Positions 28,115-37,329 of a DNA stretch of 64,000 nt are shown here, piece by piece; within the stretch, counting starts at the first letter, position 1, and each line of letters starts with the position of its first letter. A program made the translations under genes and the position numbers. Under the pieces are notes generated by a model. It was not told the DNA's origin. It did not search any database and was given only the letters and a program-made list of their open reading frames with translations. Source of the stretch: Verrucomicrobiota bacterium (GTDB lineage Bacteria > Verrucomicrobiota > Verrucomicrobiia > Verrucomicrobiales > DEV007); contig JAJRVS010000001.1 of assembly GCA_024277195.1 (NCBI GenBank), forward strand, positions 33,501 to 97,500, written 5' to 3'.

Positions 28115-29359
28115 TTAGTTTGCTTGGCTCAGGTTTTCGCTGATGCGGCGGCAGACTTCTTCGACGTTTTCTTTCGAGTTGAAGGCCGAGATACGGAAGT
28201 AACCTTCGCCGGCGGCGCCAAAGCCGGATCCGGGGGTGACGACTACGTTGAGCTCGTTAAGCATTTTGTCGAACATGCCCCATGAATCGACTCCGTCAGG
28301 ACAGGCGACCCACACGTAAGGTGAGTTGATACCTCCATAAACGGTGAGTCCGGCAGTCACGCAGGTATCGCGGATGAGGTCAGCGTTGCCCATGTAGTGG
28401 TCGACTAGATTTTTTACCTGCTGCTTGCCCGCATCGCTAAACACCGCTTCGGCTCCGCGTTGGATGGGGTAACTGGCTCCATTGAATTTGGTGCTTTGGC
28501 GTCTCGACCACAAAGGGTGGATCGCTTGCTCTTTGCCGTCGCTGGTTTTGCCCATCAGGCTTTTGGGGATAATGGTGTAGGCACAACGCACTCCAGTGAA
28601 ACCAGCATTTTTTGAAAAGGAACGGAATTCGATGGCACAGTCACGCGCGCCGTCGATTTCGAAAATGGAATGGGGAACGTCGTCTTCGCGGATGAAGGCC
28701 TCGTAGGCTGCGTCGTAGAGGATGATGGCGTCGTTCTCTTTGGCAAAAGCAACCCAGGCGGCGAGTTGTTCCCGACTGATCGTCGTGCCGGTAGGATTGT
28801 TGGGGTAACAAAGATAGATCAGATCGACTTTTTCTTCGTTTGGGATAGTTGGCACAAAATTATTCTCTGCGGTGCAAGGCAGATAGAGAAGGCCGCTGTA
28901 ATTGCCGGCTTCATCGGAATCCCCGGTATTGCCGGCCATCACATTGGTATCGACATAAACTGGATAGACGGGATCGGTGATGACGATGCGGTTGCCTGAT
29001 CCAAAGATATCAAGAATGTTACCGGTATCGCATTTGGCCCCGTCGGAAATAAAGATCTCATCGGCACTGATGTCGATTCCTTGGAATTGGTTGTCAGCGA
29101 TGGCTTCGCGCAAAAAAGCGTAACCTTGTTCTGGTCCGTAACCGTGGAAATCCTTGTGGCTTCCCAAGTCATCGATGGCGGCATGCATGGCTTCGCGGCA
29201 GGCTTCGGGTAGTGGTTCGGTCACGTCACCGATGCCACAACGAATCAGGGTTTTGGCGGCTTCGGGATTGGCTTCAGTGAAAGCTGTGACACGGCGGCCG
29301 ATTTCGGGAAAAAGGTAGCCGGCTTTGAGTTTCAGGTAGTTGTCGTTGATTTGTGGCAT
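28115..29359 (-). CDS. dapL: LL-diaminopimelate aminotransferase
   Basis: Converts tetrahydrodipicolinate directly to LL-diaminopimelate for lysine and peptidoglycan synthesis, using pyridoxal phosphate. The 414-residue protein has the DapL-specific N-terminus ([16 protein letters not shown]), the IGDVTEPLP segment, [11 protein letters not shown] and the PLP lysine in [15 protein letters not shown]. This single-step aminotransferase route is the usual one in Verrucomicrobiota and some other phyla. The upstream gap of 143 bp holds the terminator repeat of the preceding minus-strand gene. Confidence 0.96.
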   Translation of the reverse strand: MPQINDNYLKLKAGYLFPEIGRRVTAFTEANPEAAKTLIRCGIGDVTEPLPEACREAMHAAIDDLGSHKDFHGYGPEQGYAFLREAIADNQFQGIDISADEIFISDGAKCDTGNILDIFGSGNRIVITDPVYPVYVDTNVMAGNTGDSDEAGNYSGLLYLPCTAENNFVPTIPNEEKVDLIYLCYPNNPTGTTISREQLAAWVAFAKENDAIILYDAAYEAFIREDDVPHSIFEIDGARDCAIEFRSFSKNAGFTGVRCAYTIIPKSLMGKTSDGKEQAIHPLWSRRQSTKFNGASYPIQRGAEAVFSDAGKQQVKNLVDHYMGNADLIRDTCVTAGLTVYGGINSPYVWVACPDGVDSWGMFDKMLNELNVVVTPGSGFGAAGEGYFRISAFNSKENVEEVCRRISENLSQAN

Positions 29360-29364
29360 GAGAA

Positions 29365-29475
29365 GAAGGCGGTAGGTGTTTAGGCTATAGGGTGAGCATG
29401 GGAAAAGGCGCTTTCCGTGGGTTACGGAGTGCCTTTATAGTCAGGCGATTTTCTTGTAGATCAAGTAATCGCTGC
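29365..29475. repeat. Terminator-bearing repeat, copy A
   Basis: About 110 bp highly similar to 31367-31485: both begin GAAGGCGGTAGGTGTTTAGG and later share a GC-rich stem-loop, GCCTTTATA and TAGATCAAGTA. The stem here spans 29403-29437 (AAAGGC ... GCCTTT). It lies directly 3' of the minus-strand phosphotransferase gene and 5' of dapL. Copy B lies directly 3' of the superoxide dismutase gene. Confidence 0.6.
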
Positions 29476-29502
29476 GGTAAAGTTACTCAGCGTCGGCGGC
29501 GA

Positions 29503-30186
29503 TCAATTTCGCTGGTGATTCCGCTCTTTCAAATACTGTGTTCCGCCAATGGCAAATGAATAAAGGTAAGTGGCGAAGAAGGGTGCTGCGATCAATGGGG
29601 CAAGCTTTGGCACGAGCCATGCCGCTATCAATACGACGTTGACCAGAGCAATGGCTGTGGCGCTGTTTGCGCGTCCCCGGATGAGGAAGGTGAATTTGAA
29701 TGGCGCCAACATCGTCATGGTGTGGAAAATAAATATCAGCACCAGATAAGGCTGGGGATCCACTTGATACAATCCTGCCAGCAGCAGAACGAAGATCATG
29801 TGGCGCATAAGTTCGTTGGTCGGAGTGCCATTGCCTGATACTTCGTCAGGGTTTAATCGACCTGTTAGACGGATAATGATGGCGGTCGCAGGGATCATGC
29901 CGATGAGCAACATCCCTATTCCATAATGAGCGCTGATTATCAGGACTAAGCTTACATGGACAACGGTGTCGCAGACATTGTCGAGGTGGGCTCCCAGTAG
30001 GCTGCCAATTTTCAACTTTCTCGCCAGCACGCCATCGAGGTCGTCCATAAAATTGTTGAAAATCAAAAAGGGAATTAGATAAACATAGCCTTCGTCTAAG
30101 AACAGCAAGCCAATCGGCAATACGCCGAGGATCGATGCGGCATTCGCCAGATTTCGATAGACAAAGTTTCCCTGGGCTTTCTCCAT
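29503..30186 (-). CDS. CDP-alcohol phosphatidyltransferase family protein
   Basis: A polytopic membrane enzyme that joins a CDP-activated alcohol to a second alcohol. I start at ATG 30186 (MEKAQGNFVYRN), because the longer frame runs into the nucleotidyltransferase gene. The exact family signature DG-x2-AR-x8-G-x3-D-x3-D is present as DGVLARKLKIGSLL then GAHLDNVCD, with about six membrane helices. The nucleotidyltransferase gene ends 16 bases upstream. Together they suggest CDP-headgroup synthesis followed by transfer, as in inositol-phosphate or choline-phosphate lipid pathways. The substrate is unknown. Confidence 0.85.
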   Translation of the reverse strand: MEKAQGNFVYRNLANAASILGVLPIGLLFLDEGYVYLIPFLIFNNFMDDLDGVLARKLKIGSLLGAHLDNVCDTVVHVSLVLIISAHYGIGMLLIGMIPATAIIIRLTGRLNPDEVSGNGTPTNELMRHMIFVLLLAGLYQVDPQPYLVLIFIFHTMTMLAPFKFTFLIRGRANSATAIALVNVVLIAAWLVPKLAPLIAAPFFATYLYSFAIGGTQYLKERNHQRN

Positions 30187-30202
30187 GTAACTGGCTGGTT
30201 TT

Positions 30203-31123
30203 TTACCTAGGTAACAATTGGTCCAATGCGGCGTCGCTTGCTGAGCGGTGGGGAATGGATGGGGTATTGGCGAACAAAATTTCGGCGGCGAGCAGATCCT
30301 TTCCGGTATCAACTTCGTACCATAGGTCAGCTTCGAAAAAGACGGCTTCGAAAGAAAGTGTGCCGTCGGCGATCAATTCGGCGAATACGATTTCGTAATA
30401 GTCACCCAATTCCTTATTGGTTACGTAGCGACTTAATCGGGCTTCGACTTTTTTCCACGAAGCAAGGGACAAGCTATAGACATTAACGGTCTTATACTGG
30501 TGGGCGTCGAGATGGGCGTCATCGTTCATTCGAAAAGCGGTGACTTGCTGACTTGAATCGAGCTCGACGGTGGTGCCGTTCATCCAAGGCAGCATTTTGG
30601 AGACCGCCATTTTATCAGGGTAGAGCATGCGGTCTAGCAATTGGGTTTCAAAAATAAGATCGCTTTCCACCAGTAAAAAGGGTTCATCGATCACCTCGCG
30701 AGCTAGCCACAGGGAGTAAAGATTGTTGGTGCTGCGATAGACGGGATTGAAGACGTAATCAATCTTCATGTCTCCAGCGTAGAGCTGAAGGGCTTCCTCG
30801 ATCTGGTCGCTCAAGTGTCCGATCACTACGATCAAACGTTTGAATCCCTGATCACGCAAATTACCGATCAGCCGTTTCAGGATGGACACGCCATTGATTT
30901 CAGTGAGGCATTTGGGGGCGGCCGTGGTTAAGGGCTGAAGGCGGGATCCGGTGCCAGCAGCCAACAGCAGCGCACAAGTGATTTTGGTTTTTTGAGTCCC
31001 TATGTGAAAACGAAGTGGCTGATCTTGCGGGGCTTGAGAAGCTGGGGTAACAGAATTAGGGGTGATCGGGAGGGGGGCGCGTGCTTTGGTGGGAGCAAGT
31101 CGAGGAAGTGCGTTTTTATTCAT
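30203..31123 (-). CDS. Sugar or alcohol phosphate nucleotidyltransferase
   Basis: I start at ATG 31123 (MNKNALPRL), giving 306 residues. About 50 Pro/Ala-rich residues precede the NTP-transferase domain, which has the glycine-rich nucleotide motif AAGTGSRLQPLT, TAAPKCLTEINGVSIL with its conserved lysine, and an acidic VESDLIFE site. The pattern is closer to inositol-phosphate or choline-phosphate cytidylyltransferases (LicC/IPCT-like) than to glucose-1-phosphate thymidylyltransferase. The adjacent CDP-alcohol phosphotransferase supports a CTP-using reaction. The disordered N-terminus is unusual. Confidence 0.8.
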   Translation of the reverse strand: MNKNALPRLAPTKARAPLPITPNSVTPASQAPQDQPLRFHIGTQKTKITCALLLAAGTGSRLQPLTTAAPKCLTEINGVSILKRLIGNLRDQGFKRLIVVIGHLSDQIEEALQLYAGDMKIDYVFNPVYRSTNNLYSLWLAREVIDEPFLLVESDLIFETQLLDRMLYPDKMAVSKMLPWMNGTTVELDSSQQVTAFRMNDDAHLDAHQYKTVNVYSLSLASWKKVEARLSRYVTNKELGDYYEIVFAELIADGTLSFEAVFFEADLWYEVDTGKDLLAAEILFANTPSIPHRSASDAALDQLLPR

Positions 31124-31215
31124 ATTATATTGTCCTTGGGTCCAGGGGGGGGGAGCTCCCCAGTTTGTGTGGTAAAAAATACCACGACGACCGTAGCTCA
31201 ATAGACTTTCCTCCA

Positions 31216-31235
31216 TTCAGGGTCGATACCCTGAA
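31216..31235. repeat. Perfect 8-bp hairpin in the nucleotidyltransferase leader
   Basis: TTCAGGGT and ACCCTGAA flank CGAT in the 380-bp gap between the dismutase and the nucleotidyltransferase, about 95 bases upstream of the latter. On the minus strand it is preceded by a T run. It may be a leader structure or operator. The rest of the gap holds repeat copy B and no gene. Confidence 0.35.
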
Positions 31236-31366
31236 AAACAGATGCCTTACAGAAATCAAGGCAGTGTTACATTTCCGGCACAATCATACGAGACGATGAG
31301 GGGGAGGGCAAGCCGAAAGGCTTAAATGCAGGAAATAGTGCCTTGGCCTGTAGGGGGTGGCGGCGG

Positions 31367-31485
31367 GAAGGCGGTAGGTGTTTAGGCTGTAGGCCATAAT
31401 AATGGCATGAAAAAGGCGCGTTCCGCATGATGCGGAGCGCGCCTTTATATTCAATCGCTTTGATAGAGATCAAGTAGATCGGTCT
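31367..31485. repeat. Terminator-bearing repeat, copy B
   Basis: Second copy of the element at 29365. It begins GAAGGCGGTAGGTGTTTAGG, carries the terminator stem and ends TAGATCAAGTAGATC, starting 19 bases after the dismutase stop on the minus strand. Confidence 0.6.
31411..31446 (-). terminator. Rho-independent terminator of superoxide dismutase
   Basis: On the minus strand the stem AAAGGCGCGCTCCGCA pairs almost fully with TGCGGAACGCGCCTTT through a short ATCA loop and is followed by TTT, 58 bases after the dismutase stop codon. It lies inside repeat copy B. Confidence 0.8.
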
Positions 31486-31503
31486 ATCGTATCCAGTTGC
31501 TTT

Positions 31504-32118
31504 TTAGGCAGTGGCTGCTACAAAGCGTTCGGCGACGGCGTCCCAGTTGACCACGTTCCAGAAGGCTCCGAGGTAGTCGGGACGGCGGTTCTGGTAGTTG
31601 AGGTAATAAGCGTGTTCCCACACATCAACTCCGAGGACCGGGGTGCCGGACCCGTCCATCAGTGGATTATCCTGATTGGGGCTGGATGAGACGACCAATG
31701 CGCCGTCTTTCACGCTGAGCCATGCCCAGCCTGAGCCAAAACGGGTCATGCCGGCAGTGGCGAATTTTTCTTTGAGTCCGTCGAAGCTGCCAAAAGCGCT
31801 GTCGATGGCTGCGGCGAGATCGCCTGAAGGAGTGCCGCCGGCGTTGGGTCCCATGATGGTCCAGAAAAACGAGTGGTTCCAGTGTCCGCCACCGTTGTTG
31901 CGCACCGCGCCACGGATGTTCTCTGGCACAGCGTCGAGGTCTTTGACCAAGTCGCAGATCGATTTGGCTTCCAGTTCGGCGTTGCCTTCGAGTGCTTTGT
32001 TGAGGTTAGCGACATAAGCGGCGTGATGTTTGCCGTGGTGGATCTCCATCGTCTGGGTGTCGATGGTGGGTTCCAGTGCGTCGTGCGCGTAGGGGAGTTC
32101 AGGTAATGTATGTGCCAT
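31504..32118 (-). CDS. sodA: Superoxide dismutase (Mn/Fe family)
   Basis: Cytoplasmic enzyme that converts superoxide to hydrogen peroxide and oxygen. The 204-residue protein has the metal ligands in [13 protein letters not shown] (His), [10 protein letters not shown] (His), and [19 protein letters not shown] (Asp and His). The GGHWNH glycine pair and the GSGWAWL segment fit the manganese rather than the iron subgroup, although cambialistic use cannot be excluded. No signal peptide. It ends in a clear terminator at 31411-31446. Confidence 0.95.
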   Translation of the reverse strand: MAHTLPELPYAHDALEPTIDTQTMEIHHGKHHAAYVANLNKALEGNAELEAKSICDLVKDLDAVPENIRGAVRNNGGGHWNHSFFWTIMGPNAGGTPSGDLAAAIDSAFGSFDGLKEKFATAGMTRFGSGWAWLSVKDGALVVSSSPNQDNPLMDGSGTPVLGVDVWEHAYYLNYQNRRPDYLGAFWNVVNWDAVAERFVAATA

Positions 32119-32303
32119 GGTATTGCGTGGTTTTGTTTTTGAGTTAATTGAAGTTCAGAAATCCGCTCGGTGAGTTAAGTCGAAGAGCAGCAGGTTCTGC
32201 CGTCTGGTCGGATGACCAGGCGACGGGGGAATATGATAGAGCGGATGTTTGGGTGGGGCAATTTGAAATTTGAGGGGAGAACAAATATGGAAATTTGTGT
32301 TAC

Positions 32304-32321
32304 GGCGGGTAGGAAAACCCG
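32304..32321. repeat. Short hairpin repeat
   Basis: GGCGGGTAGGAAAACCCG has a 5-bp stem and resembles GGCGGGCAGGCAAACCCG at 28061-28078, both followed by CCGC-type bases. It lies in the 237-bp gap between the metallophosphoesterase and the dismutase, where CTGGTC-GGAT-GACCAG (about 32204-32219) is another small dyad. No gene is seen there. Confidence 0.35.
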
Positions 32322-32355
32322 CGCTCCTGTGGAGGGCGTTTGGACTTTAGGGGGT

Positions 32356-33216
32356 TCAAACGTTTGCGCTCAGGGTGATCAATGAAATCTCCGGGGGGCA
32401 GCAGAAGCGGACGTGGGGGAAGAGGGTGCCGACGCCCCGGGTGACGTAGATGTGGCTGTCTTGGCGGCGGTAGAGACCGGAGACGTAATTTTTGCCCCAC
32501 GAGGGTAGGCGAATGGCTCCGAGGAAGGGGGCGCAGACTTGTCCGCCGTGGGTGTGACCGGAGACTTGCAGAACCAGACGGGGGTCGTTGCAGATGCGGT
32601 CGAAGTAGTCGGGTTCGTGAACGGCAAGGATCACAGGCGGACTGTTGGCGGGAGATTTTGGGGAAGAGGGCAGGGCGTGTTGATAATCAGCGGCTCCGGC
32701 CCAGGCGCTGCCGAGGCCGGCGAGTTGGAAGGGACTGTGGCGGTAGCTTAGGGTGGTGGTTTGATTGCGCAGCACTTCGACCCCGGCGGCAGTGAGTTGG
32801 CGAGTGATGTGGCCAGCGCCAGACCAGTGATCGTGGTTTCCTAACACGGCAAACACACCGAGCGGGGCGCTGAGTTGGGAGAGGTGTTGGGCCAGCGGTT
32901 CGATTGGTTCGCTGTCATGGCTGACATAATCACCGCAGAGGATGATCAGATCGGGCTTCTGGGCCTTGATCATTTTGACACAGCGGTCGATCAATTCGCC
33001 TTCCTGTAGTTCGTCAAAATGAAAGTCGGCGACCATGGCGATGCGCAGGCCGTCGAGTTGGGCATGGGTTGGCTTGAGTGGGCAATTGACTTTTTCAACG
33101 GTCAGCTGATGGCGCTCGATCAGGTTGCCGTAAGCGAGTGAGCCGGTTCCGGCGGCTCCGAGTAGACCGGTTCCGAGGGCGGCGCGTCTGGTGAAAAGTT
33201 TCATCTTACCTAGCAT
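32356..33216 (-). CDS. Metallophosphoesterase (YkuE-like) with Tat-type signal
   Basis: A 286-residue exported phosphoesterase. The twin-arginine FTRRAALGTGLLGAAG near the N-terminus points to Tat export. The dinuclear metal site is complete: D-x-H in ADFHFDE, GDYVSHDSE, GNHDHW and GHTHGGQ. It is closest in pattern to YkuE/YaeI proteins that cleave lipid or nucleoside phosphodiesters. MKLFTRR four residues downstream (33204) is an equally good start. A small DUF3147 gene ends 43 bases upstream. Confidence 0.88.
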   Translation of the reverse strand: MLGKMKLFTRRAALGTGLLGAAGTGSLAYGNLIERHQLTVEKVNCPLKPTHAQLDGLRIAMVADFHFDELQEGELIDRCVKMIKAQKPDLIILCGDYVSHDSEPIEPLAQHLSQLSAPLGVFAVLGNHDHWSGAGHITRQLTAAGVEVLRNQTTTLSYRHSPFQLAGLGSAWAGAADYQHALPSSPKSPANSPPVILAVHEPDYFDRICNDPRLVLQVSGHTHGGQVCAPFLGAIRLPSWGKNYVSGLYRRQDSHIYVTRGVGTLFPHVRFCCPPEISLITLSANV

Positions 33217-33259
33217 TGCGATTAGATGGGTGGGGGTCGGGTAAGGCTGCTGTTATTGT

Positions 33260-33637
33260 TTAAAACTCGATGCCGAAGAAGTGTTTCAAAATTAATGCGA
33301 GCAGGGCGTAAAGAGCCATGGTGACCAGGCAGCAGATGATGAGTGCGGGCCAGAAGGTGAGCCCCCGGCGTAGCAGGTAGGGGAAGATCAGGAACATCGG
33401 CAGCGAAGGCAGCACCCACCAGAAGACTCCGGTGGAATGTTGGGCGAGTTTTTGTGTGCGCTCGGCGGGATCGCTGATGCCGTAGTAGATCCAGAAAAAA
33501 GTTAGCACAGAGAGCAGCGGCAGTGAGGCCAGCAGTGCGCCGAGCCAGGGGCGGCTGTGGCGGATAACGATCTCACTGACCAAGTACACCGTGCCCGCGG
33601 AGATGGCGAGTTTGGCGATGAGCTTGAGGGTTTCCAT
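33260..33637 (-). CDS. DUF3147 family membrane protein
   Basis: A 125-residue protein with four membrane segments. The pattern SEIVIRHSRPWLGALLASLPLLSV-type first half, LTFFWIYY and a C-terminal LIICCLVTMALYALLALIL helix match DUF3147. The function is unknown. It is 43 bases upstream of the metallophosphoesterase start and could be cotranscribed. Confidence 0.7.
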   Translation of the reverse strand: METLKLIAKLAISAGTVYLVSEIVIRHSRPWLGALLASLPLLSVLTFFWIYYGISDPAERTQKLAQHSTGVFWWVLPSLPMFLIFPYLLRRGLTFWPALIICCLVTMALYALLALILKHFFGIEF

Positions 33638-33708
33638 AGGGACAAAAGCTCAGAGGGAGGACAGATTGTAGGAGGCCCAGCGGTAGCTGAAGCCTTTGTC
33701 AATTTGTT

Positions 33709-34392
33709 CTATCTGCGGCTCATGAAGATGCTGAGGATGTAATAAAACATCAGCGCTACTCCGGCGAACAAAGAGAGGGCGGCCGCGACGTACTGGGTCG
33801 TGCGGTACTGGTGGATGAGATTGGAGGTTGAATATAATACGGAAGCCCCGGCGAGCAGCACCATCGCTCCGGAAAAAAGGGTGCCGAGGTTATAGCCAAA
33901 AAAGTAACTCACTACGATGAAACCCAAAGCCACAAAAGAGGCGACGGTGATAAAACCACGCAGGAATGAGAAGTCGGCTTTGGTGGTGAATGCGACGAGG
34001 GTGATGCCACCAAAAAGAAAAGCGGTCATGACGCCTGCTTTGCCAATGGCTTCGGGGTCGTATGTTTTGGCGATGTAGAGCAGTGGCAGGAAGAGTAAGG
34101 CTTCTGCGGCGACAAATAGTCCAAGTCCGAGATATTGAGCGCCCTTTGAAGTGCTGGACATGGCCCAGCTGTTTGAAAGCCATGATACTAGCATGAAGCC
34201 TCCCAAGACAAGCATCCAGCTACTGGATAAGGTTTGGGCAAGTTGTCCGGCCCAGGATTGGCTGAGGATGAAAGCTTCGAGCCCGGCAAAAGCGGCGATC
34301 GCCAGTGCCAGATGAATATAAGTGCGGCGGATGAACAGGGTGCGTTCGGAGGCTTCCGCATTGGCGACGACGTAAGGGTTGGCGTATTCCAT
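33709..34392 (-). CDS. Bax inhibitor-1/YccA family membrane protein
   Basis: I start at ATG 34392 (MEYANPYVVANAEASER), giving 227 residues, because upstream in-frame codons leave a non-conserved tail. Seven membrane segments and the motif RTYIHLALAIAAFAGLEAF with the YIAKTYDPEAIGKAG loop fit the YccA/Bax1-I family. Family members modulate membrane-protein degradation or calcium leak. A monocistronic setting with no partner gene gives no further hint. The C-terminal charged MSRR is short. Confidence 0.8.
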   Translation of the reverse strand: MEYANPYVVANAEASERTLFIRRTYIHLALAIAAFAGLEAFILSQSWAGQLAQTLSSSWMLVLGGFMLVSWLSNSWAMSSTSKGAQYLGLGLFVAAEALLFLPLLYIAKTYDPEAIGKAGVMTAFLFGGITLVAFTTKADFSFLRGFITVASFVALGFIVVSYFFGYNLGTLFSGAMVLLAGASVLYSTSNLIHQYRTTQYVAAALSLFAGVALMFYYILSIFMSRR

Positions 34393-34515
34393 AGTATAGA
34401 GTGGTAGTTGTGTTTGTTTTTGAAAAGGCGGGAGAGTATAGTGATGGCTTACGTTAAAGCGCAACGGTGCATCAGCTTTGTTTGAAATTAACAGGGGATG
34501 AGTTGTGGAGCAAGT

Positions 34516-35127
34516 TTATTCACTTGCCCGGCGTTGGCGCACGGCTTCAAACAGGCAGACGGCGGTGGCGTTGGAGACGTTGAGGCATTCGACCTTGCCG
34601 GCCATGGGGATACGGATCAGTTGGTCGCATTGTTCGCTGGTGAGACGGCGCATGCCGTTCTCTTCCGCACCGAGGGTGATGGCGAGTGCTCCGGTGAGCG
34701 AGGTGTCGTAGAGATCGACGGTGGCTTGGTCAGAAGTGCCGACGATGTGCACTTGGTGATCATCGCGCAGTTTGGTCATGCAGCGGGCGAGATTGCCGAC
34801 GGGGACCACCGGCACGTGACTGGCCGCGCCGCAGGCGATGCGGCGGACGGTGTCGGTGATCTTGGCGGCTTTGTTTTTTGGAATAATGATAGCATCCACT
34901 CCGGCGCCGTCGGCTGAGCGCAGGCAGGCGCCGAGGTTGTGCGGGTCCTGGACTCCATCGAGAATGAGAAATAAGACGTCGGGTTTATTCTCGGCGAGTT
35001 CGTAAAGTTCGCTTTCGGAAAGCTCGGCGAGAAAGGCGCTGCCCCGGTCGTGTTGGTTCTGGCGGGCAGTGTGGCTGCCGCCTACGGGCGGGCGGGGACG
35101 ATTGGGGCGAGATGATCGGCGAGACAT
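34516..35127 (-). CDS. SpoU/TrmH family 2'-O-methyltransferase, RlmB-like
   Basis: A 203-residue SPOUT-family RNA methyltransferase that uses S-adenosylmethionine in a trefoil knot. Motif 1 is VQDPHNLGACLRSADGAG, motif 2 ALAITLGAEENGM and motif 3 IPMAGKVECLNVSNATAV. The order and spacing fit RlmB (23S rRNA Gm2251), but the N-terminal substrate-binding domain of RlmB (about 75 residues) is missing. The head is about 50 basic residues instead, so TrmH family is the safest name. Confidence 0.85.
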   Translation of the reverse strand: MSRRSSRPNRPRPPVGGSHTARQNQHDRGSAFLAELSESELYELAENKPDVLFLILDGVQDPHNLGACLRSADGAGVDAIIIPKNKAAKITDTVRRIACGAASHVPVVPVGNLARCMTKLRDDHQVHIVGTSDQATVDLYDTSLTGALAITLGAEENGMRRLTSEQCDQLIRIPMAGKVECLNVSNATAVCLFEAVRQRRASE

Positions 35128-35356
35128 GGGCGGAAGCAGTTAGAAATATGTATTCAGAATTCAGTATTTGTGAAATTTTGCAAGTAGGAAGTAGGTGGCT
35201 TCTTTTACAATTTCAAATGTCAGGTCTCAAATTTCAAATATTTAAGTCCAAATACTCAAGTTTAAAATGCCAGCTTGAATTTTTTTTTTAATGAACGAAT
35301 GTAGCAAGTGCTACTCATAGCGATCCGGTAAACGATGGTCGCTGGGTTCTGGAATC

Positions 35357-35641
35357 ATGGCGAAAAATGACAAAACGGTAGAGTTGGAGGGAACTATTCA
35401 CACGGTTCTTCCTGGGACGATGTTCCGGGTAGAGTTGGAGAATGGTCACTTGGTATTGGGTCATATTTCGGGCAAAATGAGAAAGCGTTTCATTCGTTTG
35501 GTCGCAGGCGACCGGGTGAAGTTGGAGATGTCTCCTTACGATACGGAAAAAGCGCGTATCGTTTACCGCATGGGCAATCGTCCCCCTCGCATGGGTGGCA
35601 GTCGTCCGGGCGCGGGTCGTGGTCAACCACGTCGCCGATAG
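35357..35641 (+). CDS. infA: Translation initiation factor IF-1
   Basis: The single OB-fold initiation factor that blocks the ribosomal A site. Residues 1-72 match the family closely ([33 protein letters not shown]). A basic C-terminal extension of about 20 residues ([16 protein letters not shown]) goes beyond the normal length. The upstream 229-bp gap has short hairpins (GTAGC-AAGT-GCTAC at about 35300) and no gene. Confidence 0.95.
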   Translation: MAKNDKTVELEGTIHTVLPGTMFRVELENGHLVLGHISGKMRKRFIRLVAGDRVKLEMSPYDTEKARIVYRMGNRPPRMGGSRPGAGRGQPRRR

Positions 35642-35644
35642 TTT

Positions 35645-36289
35645 TTATTCTTTTCGCCGGAAGACGGCTACGTGTCGGTCGACGGATTTACCGATGGTGG
35701 GCAGCTTTCTGGACTCTAGGTTTTGTTGGCTGTCGATGAGCTGGCCGCCGAGTTTCTGGATCGCGTTGAGCGCTAGTTGGTGCTCCTCGTCAAAATAGGA
35801 GGTGATCACCAGTTGGCCGTCGTCTTTGAGTTTGGCCAGGGCCTGCTCAAAAATTTCCTCCCATACCCGATCACCGTTGTAAAAATTCTGGTGACGCATG
35901 AAAACAACGTCAAAGTGCTCGTCGAGGGCGCGGTGGCTGTCGAGTTTGGAGGCGTCTCCGGTTAGAAACTGGTAGTCTTTTTGAATATTTTGTTCCGTAT
36001 GGGTTCCTGAACGGAAGCGCCGTTGGGCGTCGGCGATCTCGCGGGCGCGTACGTCCACACCGAGCAGTTCGACTTTTTTCAAGCCATCGCCTAGCTCCGG
36101 TTTTTTCATCTTGGCGAAAAAATCCGTCAGGGTTCCGGCTTCGTTGCATGAACCGCAGGCGAGGTTGAGGATGCGGGTGCTGTTATCGGAATTCGGCGGT
36201 TGAGCTTTGTTTTGCGGCCCAACAACCCGTTGCAGCATTTTATCCAAACGCTGCATGTCGGTATTAAGTTTTTCTTGATAGGATGACAT
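35645..36289 (-). CDS. SAM-dependent methyltransferase
   Basis: A class I methyltransferase of 214 residues with the motif I stretch ILNLACGSCNEAG, VELLGVDVRAREI (motif II acidic) and FDVVFMRHQNFYNG (motif IV-like). I start at ATG 36289 (MSSYQEKL); an upstream GTG-like start at 36325 would overlap the PfkB kinase. It follows the PfkB gene by 14 bases, last in a minus-strand cluster of sugar genes. Substrate unknown, and it need not belong functionally to the sugar genes. Confidence 0.7.
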   Translation of the reverse strand: MSSYQEKLNTDMQRLDKMLQRVVGPQNKAQPPNSDNSTRILNLACGSCNEAGTLTDFFAKMKKPELGDGLKKVELLGVDVRAREIADAQRRFRSGTHTEQNIQKDYQFLTGDASKLDSHRALDEHFDVVFMRHQNFYNGDRVWEEIFEQALAKLKDDGQLVITSYFDEEHQLALNAIQKLGGQLIDSQQNLESRKLPTIGKSVDRHVAVFRRKE

Positions 36290-36303
36290 GGCCGCTCCGC
36301 TTT

Positions 36304-37317
36304 TTAGAAATCGCGGAATCCCCATTGTTCACCTAATCCGAGGCAGTCGTCAAGTGGACGGATGCCGCCGGAGGGCGTGGGATGCAACAAACAACTGGCG
36401 GCGATGCAGCTGGCTGTGGTGAGGGATTCCTCGATACTCAAATTCTCGTGCAAGCCATAAACGATGCCAGCAGCAAAGGCGTCACCGGCTCCAACGGCTC
36501 CTCGGATGACTTTATCGGGCATGGCGACGGAGCCTGCGGTGAAGGCTCCTTGTTTGCTATCAATCGCGACGGCACCGAGTGGGGCGTGGATGACCACTCG
36601 CTGTTGCACGCCCATGTCGAGGATAGTGCGGGCGGCTTTGAGCGCGTTTTTCGCAGAAAATTCCTGGTGAAGATCTATCCCGGACAGGCGGGAGGCTTCA
36701 AATTCATTGGTGAGCAGTACGTCGATGTGAGGCAGTGAGGGACTGACGATGTCGGTGAAGTTGCCTCCCTCCGCACTAACCAGATCGACCACGGTGAGCA
36801 GCCCGCGGCTGCGCGCGTCGGCAAGCAGGGAGGATGCGCGGGTTCCTTTATCAGTTAGTTGGTCGAGTGTGTCGAGCAGTAAGAGGTAGCCGAGATAGAA
36901 GATGCGGGCATCAACGCGGTCGAAATCCAGATCCTGTTCACTGAAAAGAGCGTTGGCTCCGCGTTGATGGAAAAAGGTCCGCCGTCCGTCAGCTTCCACC
37001 GTCATCACATCGGTGTAGGAGGTGGGGGCCTGATCAGTGGTTTTAAGTTGGGCGGTATCGATCTGGTGTGCTTGGCAGTCGGCGAGAATCCAACGTCCGT
37101 CCGCATCGTCACCGACCAATCCGGCGGCAGCCAAAGGGAAAGGTGGACCGCCGGGGAAAAGTCGCGCGATGTCTTTGCTGAGATTATAAGGGCCGCCGCC
37201 GTTGCTACTCTCCTTGCTTACAATAGTCGCCAGGGCATCCTGAGGCGGCCAGGCATCGATCATTTTCACATGATCGACGATGTAGCTACCTGCGGCGAGG
37301 ATTCCCTTGCGTTCCAT
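36304..37317 (-). CDS. PfkB family carbohydrate kinase
   Basis: A 337-residue ribokinase-type kinase. The conserved glycine motif SSNGGGPYNLSKDIARL is near residue 38. The ATP/catalytic motif is RGAVGAGDAFAAGIVYGL with the base Asp in GAGD, although the usual D-T before it is replaced by GA. The neighbouring aldolase and oxidoreductase suggest phosphorylation of a sugar acid or deoxy-sugar that the aldolase then splits. Substrate unknown. Confidence 0.85.
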   Translation of the reverse strand: MERKGILAAGSYIVDHVKMIDAWPPQDALATIVSKESSNGGGPYNLSKDIARLFPGGPPFPLAAAGLVGDDADGRWILADCQAHQIDTAQLKTTDQAPTSYTDVMTVEADGRRTFFHQRGANALFSEQDLDFDRVDARIFYLGYLLLLDTLDQLTDKGTRASSLLADARSRGLLTVVDLVSAEGGNFTDIVSPSLPHIDVLLTNEFEASRLSGIDLHQEFSAKNALKAARTILDMGVQQRVVIHAPLGAVAIDSKQGAFTAGSVAMPDKVIRGAVGAGDAFAAGIVYGLHENLSIEESLTTASCIAASCLLHPTPSGGIRPLDDCLGLGEQWGFRDF

Positions 37318-37329
37318 AATGGAAAAATC

